From Poteriospumella lacustris (taxonomy: Eukaryota; Sar; Chrysophyceae; Chromulinales; Dinobryaceae), in assembly GCA_008000375.1 (NCBI GenBank), contig SMOI01000118.1, forward strand, positions 44,142 to 75,833: 31,692 nucleotides of DNA, in the 5' to 3' direction. Position numbers and translations under genes: made by a program. The notes below the pieces were generated by a model. That model saw only the letters and a list, made by a program, of their open reading frames with translations. It had not been told where the DNA came from and did no database searches. Shown one piece after another: positions 8,620 through 17,605 of the stretch (its first letter is position 1; each line of letters starts with the position of its first letter).

Positions 8620-10944
8620 ATGAGTGTGGAGAAAGCCGAAGTAACCACCACGGACGCGGGTGCCCACTTGATTGTTCGTGTCAAGAGACGACGTGAGGAT
8701 GATCCAGCGGAAACCATTTGCTTGTATGATGATAACCACAATAACCAAGCACCCGTTTCCAAGCGAAATCGAAAATCTCTTGCCGAAGAGATGGCTCGTG
8801 CTGTGACGTTGAAAGGAGACGACCAGGAGACCAACACGTCAGCGCCAGCAAGTCAACCGCGCAAACGACTGATTTTGCAGCGCGTGTCAACATTGGAAAA
8901 TTTTTCTTACGCTACATTGGATCAAGATACGGCAGCAGCCTTGGTGAAGAAACGAGCCCGTGAAGCTGATGCGGATGCCGCCAACAATGGCGACCATCCG
9001 GCTACTGAAGGTGATTCCTCCAAACGCCAACGTCGTGTCAAACTCCTCGTCGCACAAAGCAAAAAGACGGCAGCTTTGTCCCTTTTCGTACCCCATTCAC
9101 CTACCACACCCACCACTGACGCTGCCACGGCGAAGAAGACCTGTGTCATCGTCGATACGATGCAAATCTTTGATCCCACCACGACAACGACCACCACACC
9201 CTCTAATCCAGCTCCGACTGATGCCTCCTCGACAGCAGCTACGTCATCTGCAACGAAGAAGAAGATTTTGAATCCGCCGACGCGTCTCTTAGCTCAAGCG
9301 ATTGTGACCGCTGTCACCCGCAACGACTTCAACGACCTGTCGCGTGCGTTGATTCAAGGCGCCGATATCAATCATCAATTGGATGCATCTCAACCCACCG
9401 TAGGAGGTTATACAGCTTTGATGGCAGCCGCACAGCGAGGAAATTTGCGCGTTTTGAAACGACTGCTGCTGGATTCGTCGCTCACGACGGTCTTGGCGAA
9501 GAATGCCGACGGACGCACCGCCTTGGAACTCTTACCAAAGCCCACCCCTCGAACGGCCATGGAGAATCAAGAAATGCGACAATTGTTGGAGCAATCGACG
9601 ATCCGACAACATCAACAGGAAGCCCTGCGGGTGCTGGAGCAGCAACGCCAACAGCAGCGTGTGGATCGCGCCTTTCGACACGAGACATCGTCCGTCTTCA
9701 GTCGCTTCAACAACCCTCACGGCGCAATCAACAATACCACTGGAGGTGAAGATTACGTGGTGGATATCTACGTCGTTCAGAAACAATCGTCTGCTGAAGA
9801 GTCGCCTGCGGCGATGGACACAACTGCTACCACTGCGGGTAATGATGGTCAACATGGAACCACGGCGGCCCCGTCATCGACCGAGTCCGTCATGGATGAA
9901 GATGCCACGAGCCCCGAATCCTTTGCGACATCGCTCTCTATTCTTCGTGTAGAAGGACTGAAGATCGATGATGAAACAGGTCAAGTGGAGCTGGTCGCCT
10001 ACGACTCCGATTGGTCGGATTTAGCTGACGACGAAGAACCGGATTCCAACGATGAGCGGTACTACGCCAATGATTATCCCGACGAGAGTGACGATGACAA
10101 TGGAGGACGTCTCTTTGCAGAACTCGATGATGCTCATCATCAGCGTGATGATGACGGTCTCGGTGATGAATATCGTGACTCGGACGAGTCCGACGACGAC
10201 GTGGGTATGGGCAGCAAGCTACAGCGACGACAACAACGACGTCGGCAACGTCATTTGAAGTCGCATGGGTTTGCGGCGGCCTCGTCGTCATCTGCCACAT
10301 CTGCAGCAACAATGTCCGTGCAGCCAAAGGCAAAGGCGTCGTCATCGATGTCCATGAACGATAAGCACGTGACGTTTGAGCAACCCACAATGGACGCGGA
10401 CGATGAGGACGACGAGGATGAAGGTGGCGAGGGGGATGCCGAAGACGACGAGGACAACGAAGACGACATTGAAATGGACCTGGCGAAGGAATTGGATTCA
10501 TTTTTCGGTGGGCAGCAGGGCGGAGCAGGTCGTGGCGGTGGCGGTGGCGGCGGCGGCGGTCCGGACGTCACGACGTTGTTTGATCGACAACAACGACACT
10601 CCAGTCGTGTCTTACGTGCCTTCGATATACACGGTACGAGTCAAAGTCACACGACAGAGAGCTTGCAGGAGCTGTGGGATGAAGTACCTGCCGATCTGTC
10701 GACGAGTCATCGGGAAGGGGAGCGTATCGGTGGGATGCGCGAACGTACCGGAATGGTCTTCGCTGCGAATGCGCATGAGTTTGATCGAGAAACCGGATTG
10801 CCAAAGTATGGGCACGAGCTATCAGATGACGACCACGACGTCGTGATGCAAGACTTGTTGCCGTCACGAGCCCTGCAACAGGGTAAACCTTCACGAGATG
10901 CGGTGGCCTATGATTCGGACTTGGACGGTGACCATTCGGATTAG
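8620..10944 (+). CDS. IWR1: Iwr1/SLC7A6OS-type protein with ankyrin insertion
   Basis: 774 residues, no intron. Start ATG 8620 (MSVEKAEV); the in-frame TTG at 8608 is rejected. Iwr1 proteins bind assembled RNA polymerase II and carry it into the nucleus. Family signatures appear in order: RVKRRREDDPAETICL (about 20-35, the N-terminal basic block), FSYATLDQD, DYVVDIYVVQ (about 378), then ELVAYDSDWSDLADDEEP and YYANDYPDESDDD (about 455-495, the Iwr1 core), and a C-terminal YDSDLDGDHSD like the end of human SLC7A6OS. Between the basic block and the core, residues about 225-307 hold two ankyrin-like units (ALIQGADINH, GGYTALMAAAQRGNLRVLKRLL, NADGRTALELL). A Glu/Asp tract (about 594-621) and a Gly tract (about 639-647) follow. 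Human Iwr1 is about 310 residues with no ankyrin repeats, so this is a much enlarged version. Confidence 0.85.
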   Translation: MSVEKAEVTTTDAGAHLIVRVKRRREDDPAETICLYDDNHNNQAPVSKRNRKSLAEEMARAVTLKGDDQETNTSAPASQPRKRLILQRVSTLENFSYATLDQDTAAALVKKRAREADADAANNGDHPATEGDSSKRQRRVKLLVAQSKKTAALSLFVPHSPTTPTTDAATAKKTCVIVDTMQIFDPTTTTTTTPSNPAPTDASSTAATSSATKKKILNPPTRLLAQAIVTAVTRNDFNDLSRALIQGADINHQLDASQPTVGGYTALMAAAQRGNLRVLKRLLLDSSLTTVLAKNADGRTALELLPKPTPRTAMENQEMRQLLEQSTIRQHQQEALRVLEQQRQQQRVDRAFRHETSSVFSRFNNPHGAINNTTGGEDYVVDIYVVQKQSSAEESPAAMDTTATTAGNDGQHGTTAAPSSTESVMDEDATSPESFATSLSILRVEGLKIDDETGQVELVAYDSDWSDLADDEEPDSNDERYYANDYPDESDDDNGGRLFAELDDAHHQRDDDGLGDEYRDSDESDDDVGMGSKLQRRQQRRRQRHLKSHGFAAASSSSATSAATMSVQPKAKASSSMSMNDKHVTFEQPTMDADDEDDEDEGGEGDAEDDEDNEDDIEMDLAKELDSFFGGQQGGAGRGGGGGGGGGPDVTTLFDRQQRHSSRVLRAFDIHGTSQSHTTESLQELWDEVPADLSTSHREGERIGGMRERTGMVFAANAHEFDRETGLPKYGHELSDDDHDVVMQDLLPSRALQQGKPSRDAVAYDSDLDGDHSD
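10534..10560 (+). repeat. GGC/GGT polyglycine tract
   Basis: Nine consecutive glycine codons in the Iwr1 gene, just after a GAC/GAG acidic tract (10397-10485). This is a pure trinucleotide run and likely variable in length. Confidence 0.85.
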
Positions 10945-11532
10945 TTCGTCCAGCCACATCATCAGGTCGTACGCGAACTGCATTTGTAAATATATGTATA
11001 ACAGAATCATGCGTATCAAACCATGGGAGAGGAAGAGCGATGCTGTATCGCGTCTCATGTCAACAACAACACACTTAGGCGAGACAGTTTACAACGCACG
11101 AATGATGTATAATGAAGGAGTCCTACGGGAGGTGGGGTGGGGCGGGGTGGGGAGTCTACCGATGAGGTGTTGAGAGATGCAGTGTGTTGGGGGGTGGTGT
11201 CAAGGACCGGATTGTACGGGTAATGGTGCAGCGGCTGTTTGACGCAGCACCCCACCACCGCCACACCCAGCAACGCAACAGAGGAGCCAGAAAATGAATG
11301 AAACCAACGAAACAAAGAGAGCGAGCGAGCGAGCGAGACTGTACTCGTCTGGAAGACTAATCTACGATCTACGTTCGAGCATGATCGTCGCGCATCTCGT
11401 CACTCACATCGACACCGACATAGCTGGCGGTCATCGTGAGAACGAGGGAGGAGACACGCTATCGACACACGCCATCGAGACGAGATGGAGAGCGAACGAG
11501 CAAGCGAACCAACGGAGACAGAGCAATCGGGT
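10945..11532. other. Convergent intergenic region with GAGC microsatellite
   Basis: 588 bp between the stops of the Iwr1 gene (+) and the Msp1 gene (-). It contains G-rich runs near 11130-11210 and a (GAGC)n microsatellite at about 11318-11337. The + strand from about 11290 is purine-rich, so the Msp1 3' flank is pyrimidine-rich in the sense direction. No gene seen. Confidence 0.45.
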
Positions 11533-13159
11533 TTAATTGTCAACCTCTCCCACTTCAGGAGCGTCGTGAAACAGTTCGTCGGTTTCATCGTCTTGATTCG
11601 CCCCCCTGGAGGCGTTACGTGCAGTCGCGTTGGCACCGGTCAACGAGCGCAAGATTCGGAAGGTCCTACAGCGTACACCATCAACAGCATTCGTTAGGAT
11701 TCGTTCGATGCACAGCGTGTGTACGGTAGGACATCAGATACTGAGCGGAGGACGTACTTTTCATCGAATTCTTCTTGAATCTTCGCGTTGAACGCCGCCG
11801 TCTTATGCACTGTGAGGGTAGGTATATCCATCCACATCGCTTGTTAGTTCACCATCGATTCCTTCACACGACGAATCGAAATGACAAGCGAACGTTACCT
11901 GCTTGGTGATGCTTGTCCAATGCGAAACGGAAATGCTTCCAAGTCAAAGGTGGCACGGAATGGTGATGGCCTGCATCGGTTTGAGCATAGGTACCATTCT
12001 CCAACGCGACCTTGGCGGCTTGCAAACGTGCCTTTTCACGCTGCAACACCGCCACACGGACCAATTCGCGTAAATCCGATCCTGTGCAACCTTCAGTCTC
12101 GATGGCAATCTGTTGCAAATCTACATCGGCGCCAATGGCCCCCGTAGGATTCTCCGCCGATTGCATTTCTTTCTTCAACAAGGCCTTCAAGATGGCAATA
12201 CGATCTTGTACTTCCGGTACCTTCGTTTGAATGCGGACAGGCATACGACGCAAGAAAGCAGGATCAATATCCAAGGGGCGATTCGTGGCACCCAAAATGA
12301 CGACAGGCGGTTGATCCGACGAGGATTTGCCCGTCTTTTCCATGTTGTCCTGGCGATCCACCGACAAGCCATCCCATTCCGACAAGAAGACGCCCTGTAA
12401 CGTTTGGACCACGGAATTTCCAGACAAACTATCACTTTCACGCTTCTTCAACAGCGTTTCAATTTCATCAATGAAGATGATAGAAGGACCTAATTTGCGT
12501 CCCAACCGGAACAAGGCCGCCGCCAATTTGTCGGATTCGCCGACGAATTTGTCCAAAATGGACGATGCCTTGATGTTGATGAAGGTTGCACCACATTCCT
12601 TGGCGATGGCTTTGCCAATCAAGGACTTTCCTGTTCCAGGAAGTCCAAAAAGCATGATACCCGTTGGCAAAGGGCAGATCAGCGTCTGATTACCAGCGGC
12701 GACGCGGTTAAGTTTCCACAGTTTCACAGGCAACACGACGTTATCGTGAACCTCTTCCAATTCATTGTCTAAACCGCCAATGTCCGCAAAGGTCACATCC
12801 AGTTCCTCTTCACCGACGACGGAATCCATCAGCTTCAACTCGTAAGGGTCAAAGGTCATGGCCTCCACTTCCGGACGTTTCAAACGTTTAGCGAGATTCT
12901 TCTTCTCATTGACGGCATTGACATCCTTGCTAGGATCGGCCAAAGCTTTCGAAATGATTCGCAAACCCTCCGTCGTGGCATAGTAAAGAACGCCGATCGA
13001 GATGGTGAACTTCACGACTTCAAACCCCAAGAACGCCCAGTTCAGCATTTCTTCGGATTGATCATTATTGCCACGGCGTGTATCACTTCGCTCACCTTGT
13101 TGGCGAATGACCACCTGTTGGGTCTTTTGAAAAAGGCCTTGCAACGAAAAATTCGACAT
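11533..13159 (-). CDS. MSP1: Msp1/ATAD1-type AAA ATPase, membrane anchored
   Basis: Msp1/ATAD1 extracts mislocalised tail-anchored proteins from the mitochondrial outer membrane and peroxisomes. Proposed exons, in transcript order: 13159-11899, 11809-11743 and 11665-11533 (486 residues). ATG at 13159. TM segment at about 41-62. Walker A GLPGTGKS (172-179), Walker B IIFIDE (227-232), sensor GATN (290-293), arginine finger RR (304-305), and the Msp1-like run FLRRMPVRIQ. Pore loop 1 reads KFVGES where human ATAD1 has KWYGES. Intron 1 (89 nt, GTAACG...CACAG) contains a CTAAC branch-like site and is well supported. Intron 2 (77 nt, GTATCT...TGTAG, also with CTAAC) is less sure. If it is not removed, the protein ends earlier at TAA 11694-11696. 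If removed, the tail is acidic (NQDDETDELFHDAPEVGEVDN). Confidence 0.88.
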
Positions 13160-13984
13160 GGTTGCGCTGACAGTGTTTTGCTGGCGAAGAAACTTTCACG
13201 ATGCGTAGAATTCAAACAAACAACGCAAGTCCAGTCCACCAAAAGCAATCGAACTTGAAGAGTCCCTCCCGTCGATGACAATGATATATGATATACTCTT
13301 CTGAAAAAACCTCGCTGAAGCAATCGAAGGACTCTGCTTTCTTCTGGTGCGCACATCTGTTGGCTAGCAGTGAAGCCGCGAACTCTCCTCATCTGACCGC
13401 CACTGTTACCACACCTCGACGTTGACCTCCCCACTGACCTCTCTCATCTCGCTCGTTCGTGTGTCCGTCACGCACAACCAGTCTACCGAAATATTTGGCA
13501 ACTGGAGGTCATCTTCGGTGTCCCATCCTCAAAACAATTGTAAAGAACATATCCATCTATGCGTAGGTAGTTCGGATAGTGATGTAACGAAGTCGGAAGT
13601 GGCGATCTATACGACTACCGGTATTTCCGACTGGCTGCATACTGTACGTTTCGCTGTGTGTCGCATAAAGTGGGCTGGGAGGGTCCTGTGTCGCAGCGCA
13701 CATTTCTCTTGATCAATCTTTTTTTTCCTCAGGCCTCACTCGTTGTGCTGACGTTCCAAACCAAGAGAGAAAACGAGAGAAGGGCGACAATCTCTTGGAT
13801 TTGCTTCACAAATCATATAATCTCAGCTGTTGCCGGATCAACATATCTTGAAGCGGCGTTTTTCATCAGCATACTTTACCCTTGTCTGTTTGTCCATATA
13901 GACAAGATTGTCTGATTCATCAGTATCTTTGGAAAAGACTCGTAGTTTCTCCTAATCAGTTGTAGTCTCGCCACAATCAGAAAA
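13160..13984. promoter_or_regulatory. Divergent region between MSP1 and HPt genes
   Basis: 825 bp from which both genes are transcribed outward. A pyrimidine tract ending in CAG (about 13715-13732) could be the acceptor of a 5' UTR intron for the HPt gene. Open frames here begin at TTG or GTG and show no protein-like composition. No gene called. Confidence 0.4.
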
Positions 13985-14350
13985 ATGCCAAAGGATACTG
14001 AAATCATTGATTGGGCCGAGGCCATGAACCAAGTTGGTGGCGATCGCGACTTCTTAGATGAAGTTCTGCGCGATCTGTTGCAGGAATCCGATGAGGCGGA
14101 ATCAGAAATGGAGTCTGCAGTCAAAGCCGTAGATTATGGTGCCATTAAGCGTGCTGCTCATCGTATCAAAGGAAGTGCTGCTTATTTGTGCTGCTATGCT
14201 CTTCGCGATATATCACTAACTCTGCAGGACTTGGGCCACGAGGGCGAGTCAAAGCCTTCGGATAAATTGATGGATGACATCCGCAAGAATTTTGACTCTT
14301 TTTGTACTGCTTTGCGAGATCTGAAAGATGAAATTCACAATCGCAAATAA
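13985..14350 (+). CDS. Histidine-phosphotransfer (HPt) protein
   Basis: 121 residues, essentially one HPt four-helix domain. The phospho-accepting histidine is His59 in AAHRIKGSAAYLCC, matching the H-x-(I/L)-K-G-S-A motif. HPt proteins carry phosphate from a hybrid sensor kinase receiver to a response regulator in multistep phosphorelays, and move between cytosol and nucleus. The N-terminal WAEAMNQVGGDRDFLDEVL fits the first HPt helices (GGD followed by a helix). ATG at 13985. No sensor kinase or regulator is in the window. The length equals that of typical stand-alone HPt proteins of fungi, plants and protists. Two-component signalling is absent from animals, which helps exclude an animal origin. 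Confidence 0.9.
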   Translation: MPKDTEIIDWAEAMNQVGGDRDFLDEVLRDLLQESDEAESEMESAVKAVDYGAIKRAAHRIKGSAAYLCCYALRDISLTLQDLGHEGESKPSDKLMDDIRKNFDSFCTALRDLKDEIHNRK

Positions 14351-15524
14351 AGCAACAACGAATATCTTGGTGCACTTATTGGGAAAGGAGGGGGCTGTGG
14401 TTGTCAAGAGATGGAGGATAAGACAAGATCGTTAGTTGTCAGCTGCACGACAGAAAAAAATATACATAAACAATCCAACCTTCGTTCACACCGAAGAGTT
14501 GCAAGTCGGTCGATTGTGTCTTTCCATGTTTAAACCGTAATTAATTTTTGGTGATTTCGGTTATTCTTTGTTCTCTTCTCCATTTCATTGGTGTCTAACG
14601 TCCAATGTGCATTGTCCCATCTGCTTTCATCTTCTTCTGTTTTCTTTTTGCGACGATTCGTTCCCCCCTCCCCTTCGCTTCGTGGTCCTGGACTACGTGC
14701 AGTTCAGGTTTTCGAACAGAGAATGTTTAGATGGTGATAGAAACACTGGCGAGTCCTGACCCGACTGCGATTGCAAGCACAGCTGATACATTTTCCTCCC
14801 ATTCTACGGCCAAACGATCTAGCCCTCTTCTTCTCCATCTATCGCACCTTGTCCTGCAAATTCTTCTCTCTTCCGCTTCATTGCAGCTCCTCCTCCTGAT
14901 AATCTTCATCTGTAACCATGCATAGCTTGCATCGACTTCACGTACACGGCTTGACGTAGAGATTGGCAATCGATAAATTGCTGGGGGTTGTTTACAGAAC
15001 AAAGAGCGAATAAGCATCTGTTATGAGTATAGGTAGGGGGCTGTTTTATTCTTTCTACACCACGATATGCATGCCGCCGAAATGAATGAAGAGGACATCG
15101 TTCCTCCACAGGTGAAGAACGAATGGTCGTCTCCGTAATCTCCTTCTGTCAGACATCGAGAATATCGGATCCAGGCAGGATAGAGAAACAAAGTCGCTGG
15201 AAGGGAAGCGAAGAAGAAGAAGAAGAAAAAAAAAGAATAAACGAATTTCAATGATGATGGAAGTCGCACAGCGCATCCATGTTCGTTTGACCTGCATGAT
15301 GGACTAATGCTGCCGCACACTCGTCGGAAAGAAGAAGAAGAGAAAGAGAAAGGCAGAATAAAACTAAACGAATCACCGATAAACAACGTGAGACGTATCA
15401 ATCGAAAACATCAATACAGATAAGGAAATAAAAATGAACTCTAAACGACGGTGGGGGGAGGGCGACGACAGAGTTCTTCAGGTCTCTTTCTTCTGTACCG
15501 AACTGATGGGGACCTACCAATCTC
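14351..15524. other. 1.17-kb convergent intergenic region
   Basis: Between the stops of the HPt gene (+) and the six-TM gene (-). The + strand is C/T-rich at about 14560-14900 and then becomes A/G-rich at about 15160-15380, including a GAA run at 15209-15235. The switch is what two pyrimidine-rich 3' UTRs meeting tail to tail would give. No gene seen. Confidence 0.45.
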
Positions 15525-17208
15525 TTAGAACGACGGTGGTGCAGGTGGTGGCCCTTGAGGTTTTCGCGTCGGTTTATCCGGATTATCCTTACGGGCGGGT
15601 GATTTGCCTTTCTTCGGGCCATTTGCGTCCTTTTCCGTCAACTTTTCCACCTCCGGGGCCAACGGCGTCGGCTTTTCCGGGGAAGGTTCTGTTGAAGACA
15701 ATGCCTCGTACTGTTCACGGCCTAAACCTGCCGATCGTCGTCGATGTTGTTTGTCTACCAGATCAGCCGCAGTGACTCCATGGCCCTTGTAAAGCGTCGC
15801 ACTGTTCTCTTCGACCACGTCGACATCGTCGTCGTCATCGTCTTGATTTTCATCGGGCACCATCGGAGGAGCCGGCGGGGGCGGTGGGGGAGGCAAGTCG
15901 TTCATATCGATGAGGCTCTTGTCCACGTTACTCACAGGTACCACAGTTCCTTTCGCTGCATCGACCGTGCTGTGATTGTCATCAGCAGGCTTCACTTTCT
16001 TGCGTTCTATCTTTGCTGGAGGAGCAGGAGCAGCGGCAGCGACAACAGGAGCAACATTTGTTGTAGGCACAGGCTTCTTTTCCTTCTTGTCAGGCACATC
16101 AGATGGTCCTGATGGCTTATCTTTTGGCTCCATCTTCTTCGCAGGAGTGGGTGCATCGTGCATAGGAGTATGTGGAGTTTTTGGTTTTCCGCTTGGTTTG
16201 GATGGCAGCAGCTTGGCAGTATCAGCGACCTCTTCATCTACTTCATCGGGGTTCATATCAGCGAAAGCTGGATCACGTTCGATATGACCACGACCCTCGG
16301 CGTAGTAAAACTGCTGCGCATGAGGATATGATCCGGACACGAAATAAGCGGATCCTACCAAGAACAAGCCTGCGGATGCAGTACCGCTCAACCAAATGAA
16401 AATTTGCGAGGAATCACCAAGTCCGAACGAAATGAACAGAATGACCATTGACGCAAATGCGACAATGGCATTCGCCCAAAGAAAGAACCATGTCCCAGCC
16501 AACCAATCATTCGCCAAGTGTTTCACAATCCATAATTGGGGGCCCAGTAAACGAATCATCATGGGGAGAACGAAGTTTTTGTGTACCTAGGACAAGACCA
16601 ACAAGACAGTTAACGACAGAGATCAACACGAGCACCGAATAGAATCTTACCTTATCGCTCGGGTAACAAGCTACCACGAAAAGATAGGTCGCATATGTGA
16701 AGACAATTGCGGCCACAGTTCCAAAGAAGTAGAACGCTGATGGCTTGAAAATGAAAAATAGGAACAGGTACGGGATGGAAGGTGCCGTGCCCACCAAGAA
16801 CAACCACGCCCCCAGCAACTCGTCAGATTGAAAGTGCTTGTAATTGTACAACAAAGGGCGTTTTGGTGGTTCTTCAAACGCCCGTACGAAGGCAAGAGAA
16901 CCCAACGTGAAGAAGAAGCCACTGACAATCATCAATGCCCAGGTCACATCGTAGTCAGTGGCCGGAAGGATGTCGTCATTGTGGTCATAGCCTCCAGAGT
17001 ACTTCTGAATTAAAGGATACATGGAACATAGCATTGTAACCGCTGAGCCAAGGACAAACCACCACGAGCCATGCACCAAATCGTTCGAAAAGAGAACAGG
17101 CATCCATTTGAGGGCGCCACGACGCTGAACGATAACTTCAGACCTCGTCATCGGCGTACCATCGGGTCGCCTCATGATAATTCCTTTATTATTTCCTCCG
17201 TGCGACAT
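15525..17208 (-). CDS. Six-TM protein with three repeated two-TM modules
   Basis: Proposed exons 17208-16651 and 16586-15525 (539 residues); the 64-nt intron begins GTAAGA, ends CCTAG and is in phase 0. ATG at 17208 (MSHGGN). Six hydrophobic segments at about 47-67, 88-110, 130-152, 158-182, 214-238 and 245-270. They fall into three pairs, each opening with a similar motif: SNDLVHGSWWFVLGS (41), QSDELLGAWLFLVGT (127) and ANDWLAGTWFFLWAN (211), about 85 residues apart. Second helices of pairs 2 and 3 end in CYP and SYP. This looks like internal triplication of a YrhK-like two-TM unit; that name is a guess from the motif. The remaining 265 residues are a cytosolic, Pro/Lys/Asp-rich disordered tail with a PPPPPPPAPP run, possibly binding profilin or SH3/WW domains. 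Function unknown. Confidence 0.85.
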
Positions 17209-17531
17209 TGTTGTTGACTGTGTTTGCTGATATCAGGTTCAAGAAATGCACAACGAAGTTATCGATTGGGAGTGTTTTCGCCGCAAAACCCCTAGGAATC
17301 AGAACACCAATTGAATTGTTCACAAATGATCGTTACGAAGTCGATCAATAAATAACAGAGAGTACTTTCACCAAAGTAGGGTTGAAAATAACACTTCGAA
17401 TCTGACTGTGGAATGTGGAACACGTTCATGGAATACAGTTGAAAACATAGTAGAGTCAAACCGTTGTTCCTCTGTTGGAACGATGATGAAGATGTGTCGC
17501 GACACCACCATGCACGAAAAAGTAAAAGTAA
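17209..17531. other. Intergenic region between six-TM gene and tRNA
   Basis: 323 bp holding the upstream region of the six-TM gene and the tRNA 3' trailer. It is mixed in composition with no other feature seen apart from the T-runs listed separately. Confidence 0.4.
17517..17527 (-). terminator. RNA polymerase III terminator of tRNA-Val
   Basis: Read on the minus strand, T4 (17527-17524) and T5 (17521-17517) lie 4 and 10 bases after the discriminator base of the tRNA. T-runs of four or more on the non-template strand stop Pol III. Confidence 0.8.
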
Positions 17532-17605
17532 TGATCATGCTGAGGTTCGAACTCAGGACCTTATCGGTGTTAACGATATGTGATAACCAACTACACCACA
17601 CGACC
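17532..17605 (-). tRNA. tRNA-Val (anticodon AAC)
   Basis: A 74-nt cloverleaf without intron. Acceptor stem GGTCGTG/CATGATC pairs fully (two G-U), with discriminator A and no encoded CCA. D-arm GTG...CAC contains TAGTTGGTTAT. Anticodon stem TATCG/CGATA is perfect, with loop TTAACAC giving anticodon AAC (codon GUU, reading GUC after A-to-I editing). Variable loop AGGTC. T-stem CTGAG/CTCAG is perfect with loop TTCGAAC. The internal A box (TGGTGTAGTTGG) and B box (AGTTCGAACC) are the Pol III promoter. It sits alone between protein genes. Confidence 0.95.

Noticed and set aside
8887-10957. Several long minus-strand and shifted open frames across the Iwr1 gene
   Set aside because: They are shadows of GAC/GAG, CAA and Ser/Thr codon runs in the real gene; Arg/His/Pro-rich nonsense composition, no motifs.
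11666-11758. Msp1 second intron starting at the strong donor GTACGT (11758)
   Set aside because: It shifts the frame and stops after a few codons, whereas the GTATCT donor at 11742 keeps a 44-codon open tail.
13422-13915. Two open frames in the MSP1-HPt divergent region
   Set aside because: They start at TTG and GTG, overlap each other in different frames and have no protein-like pattern.
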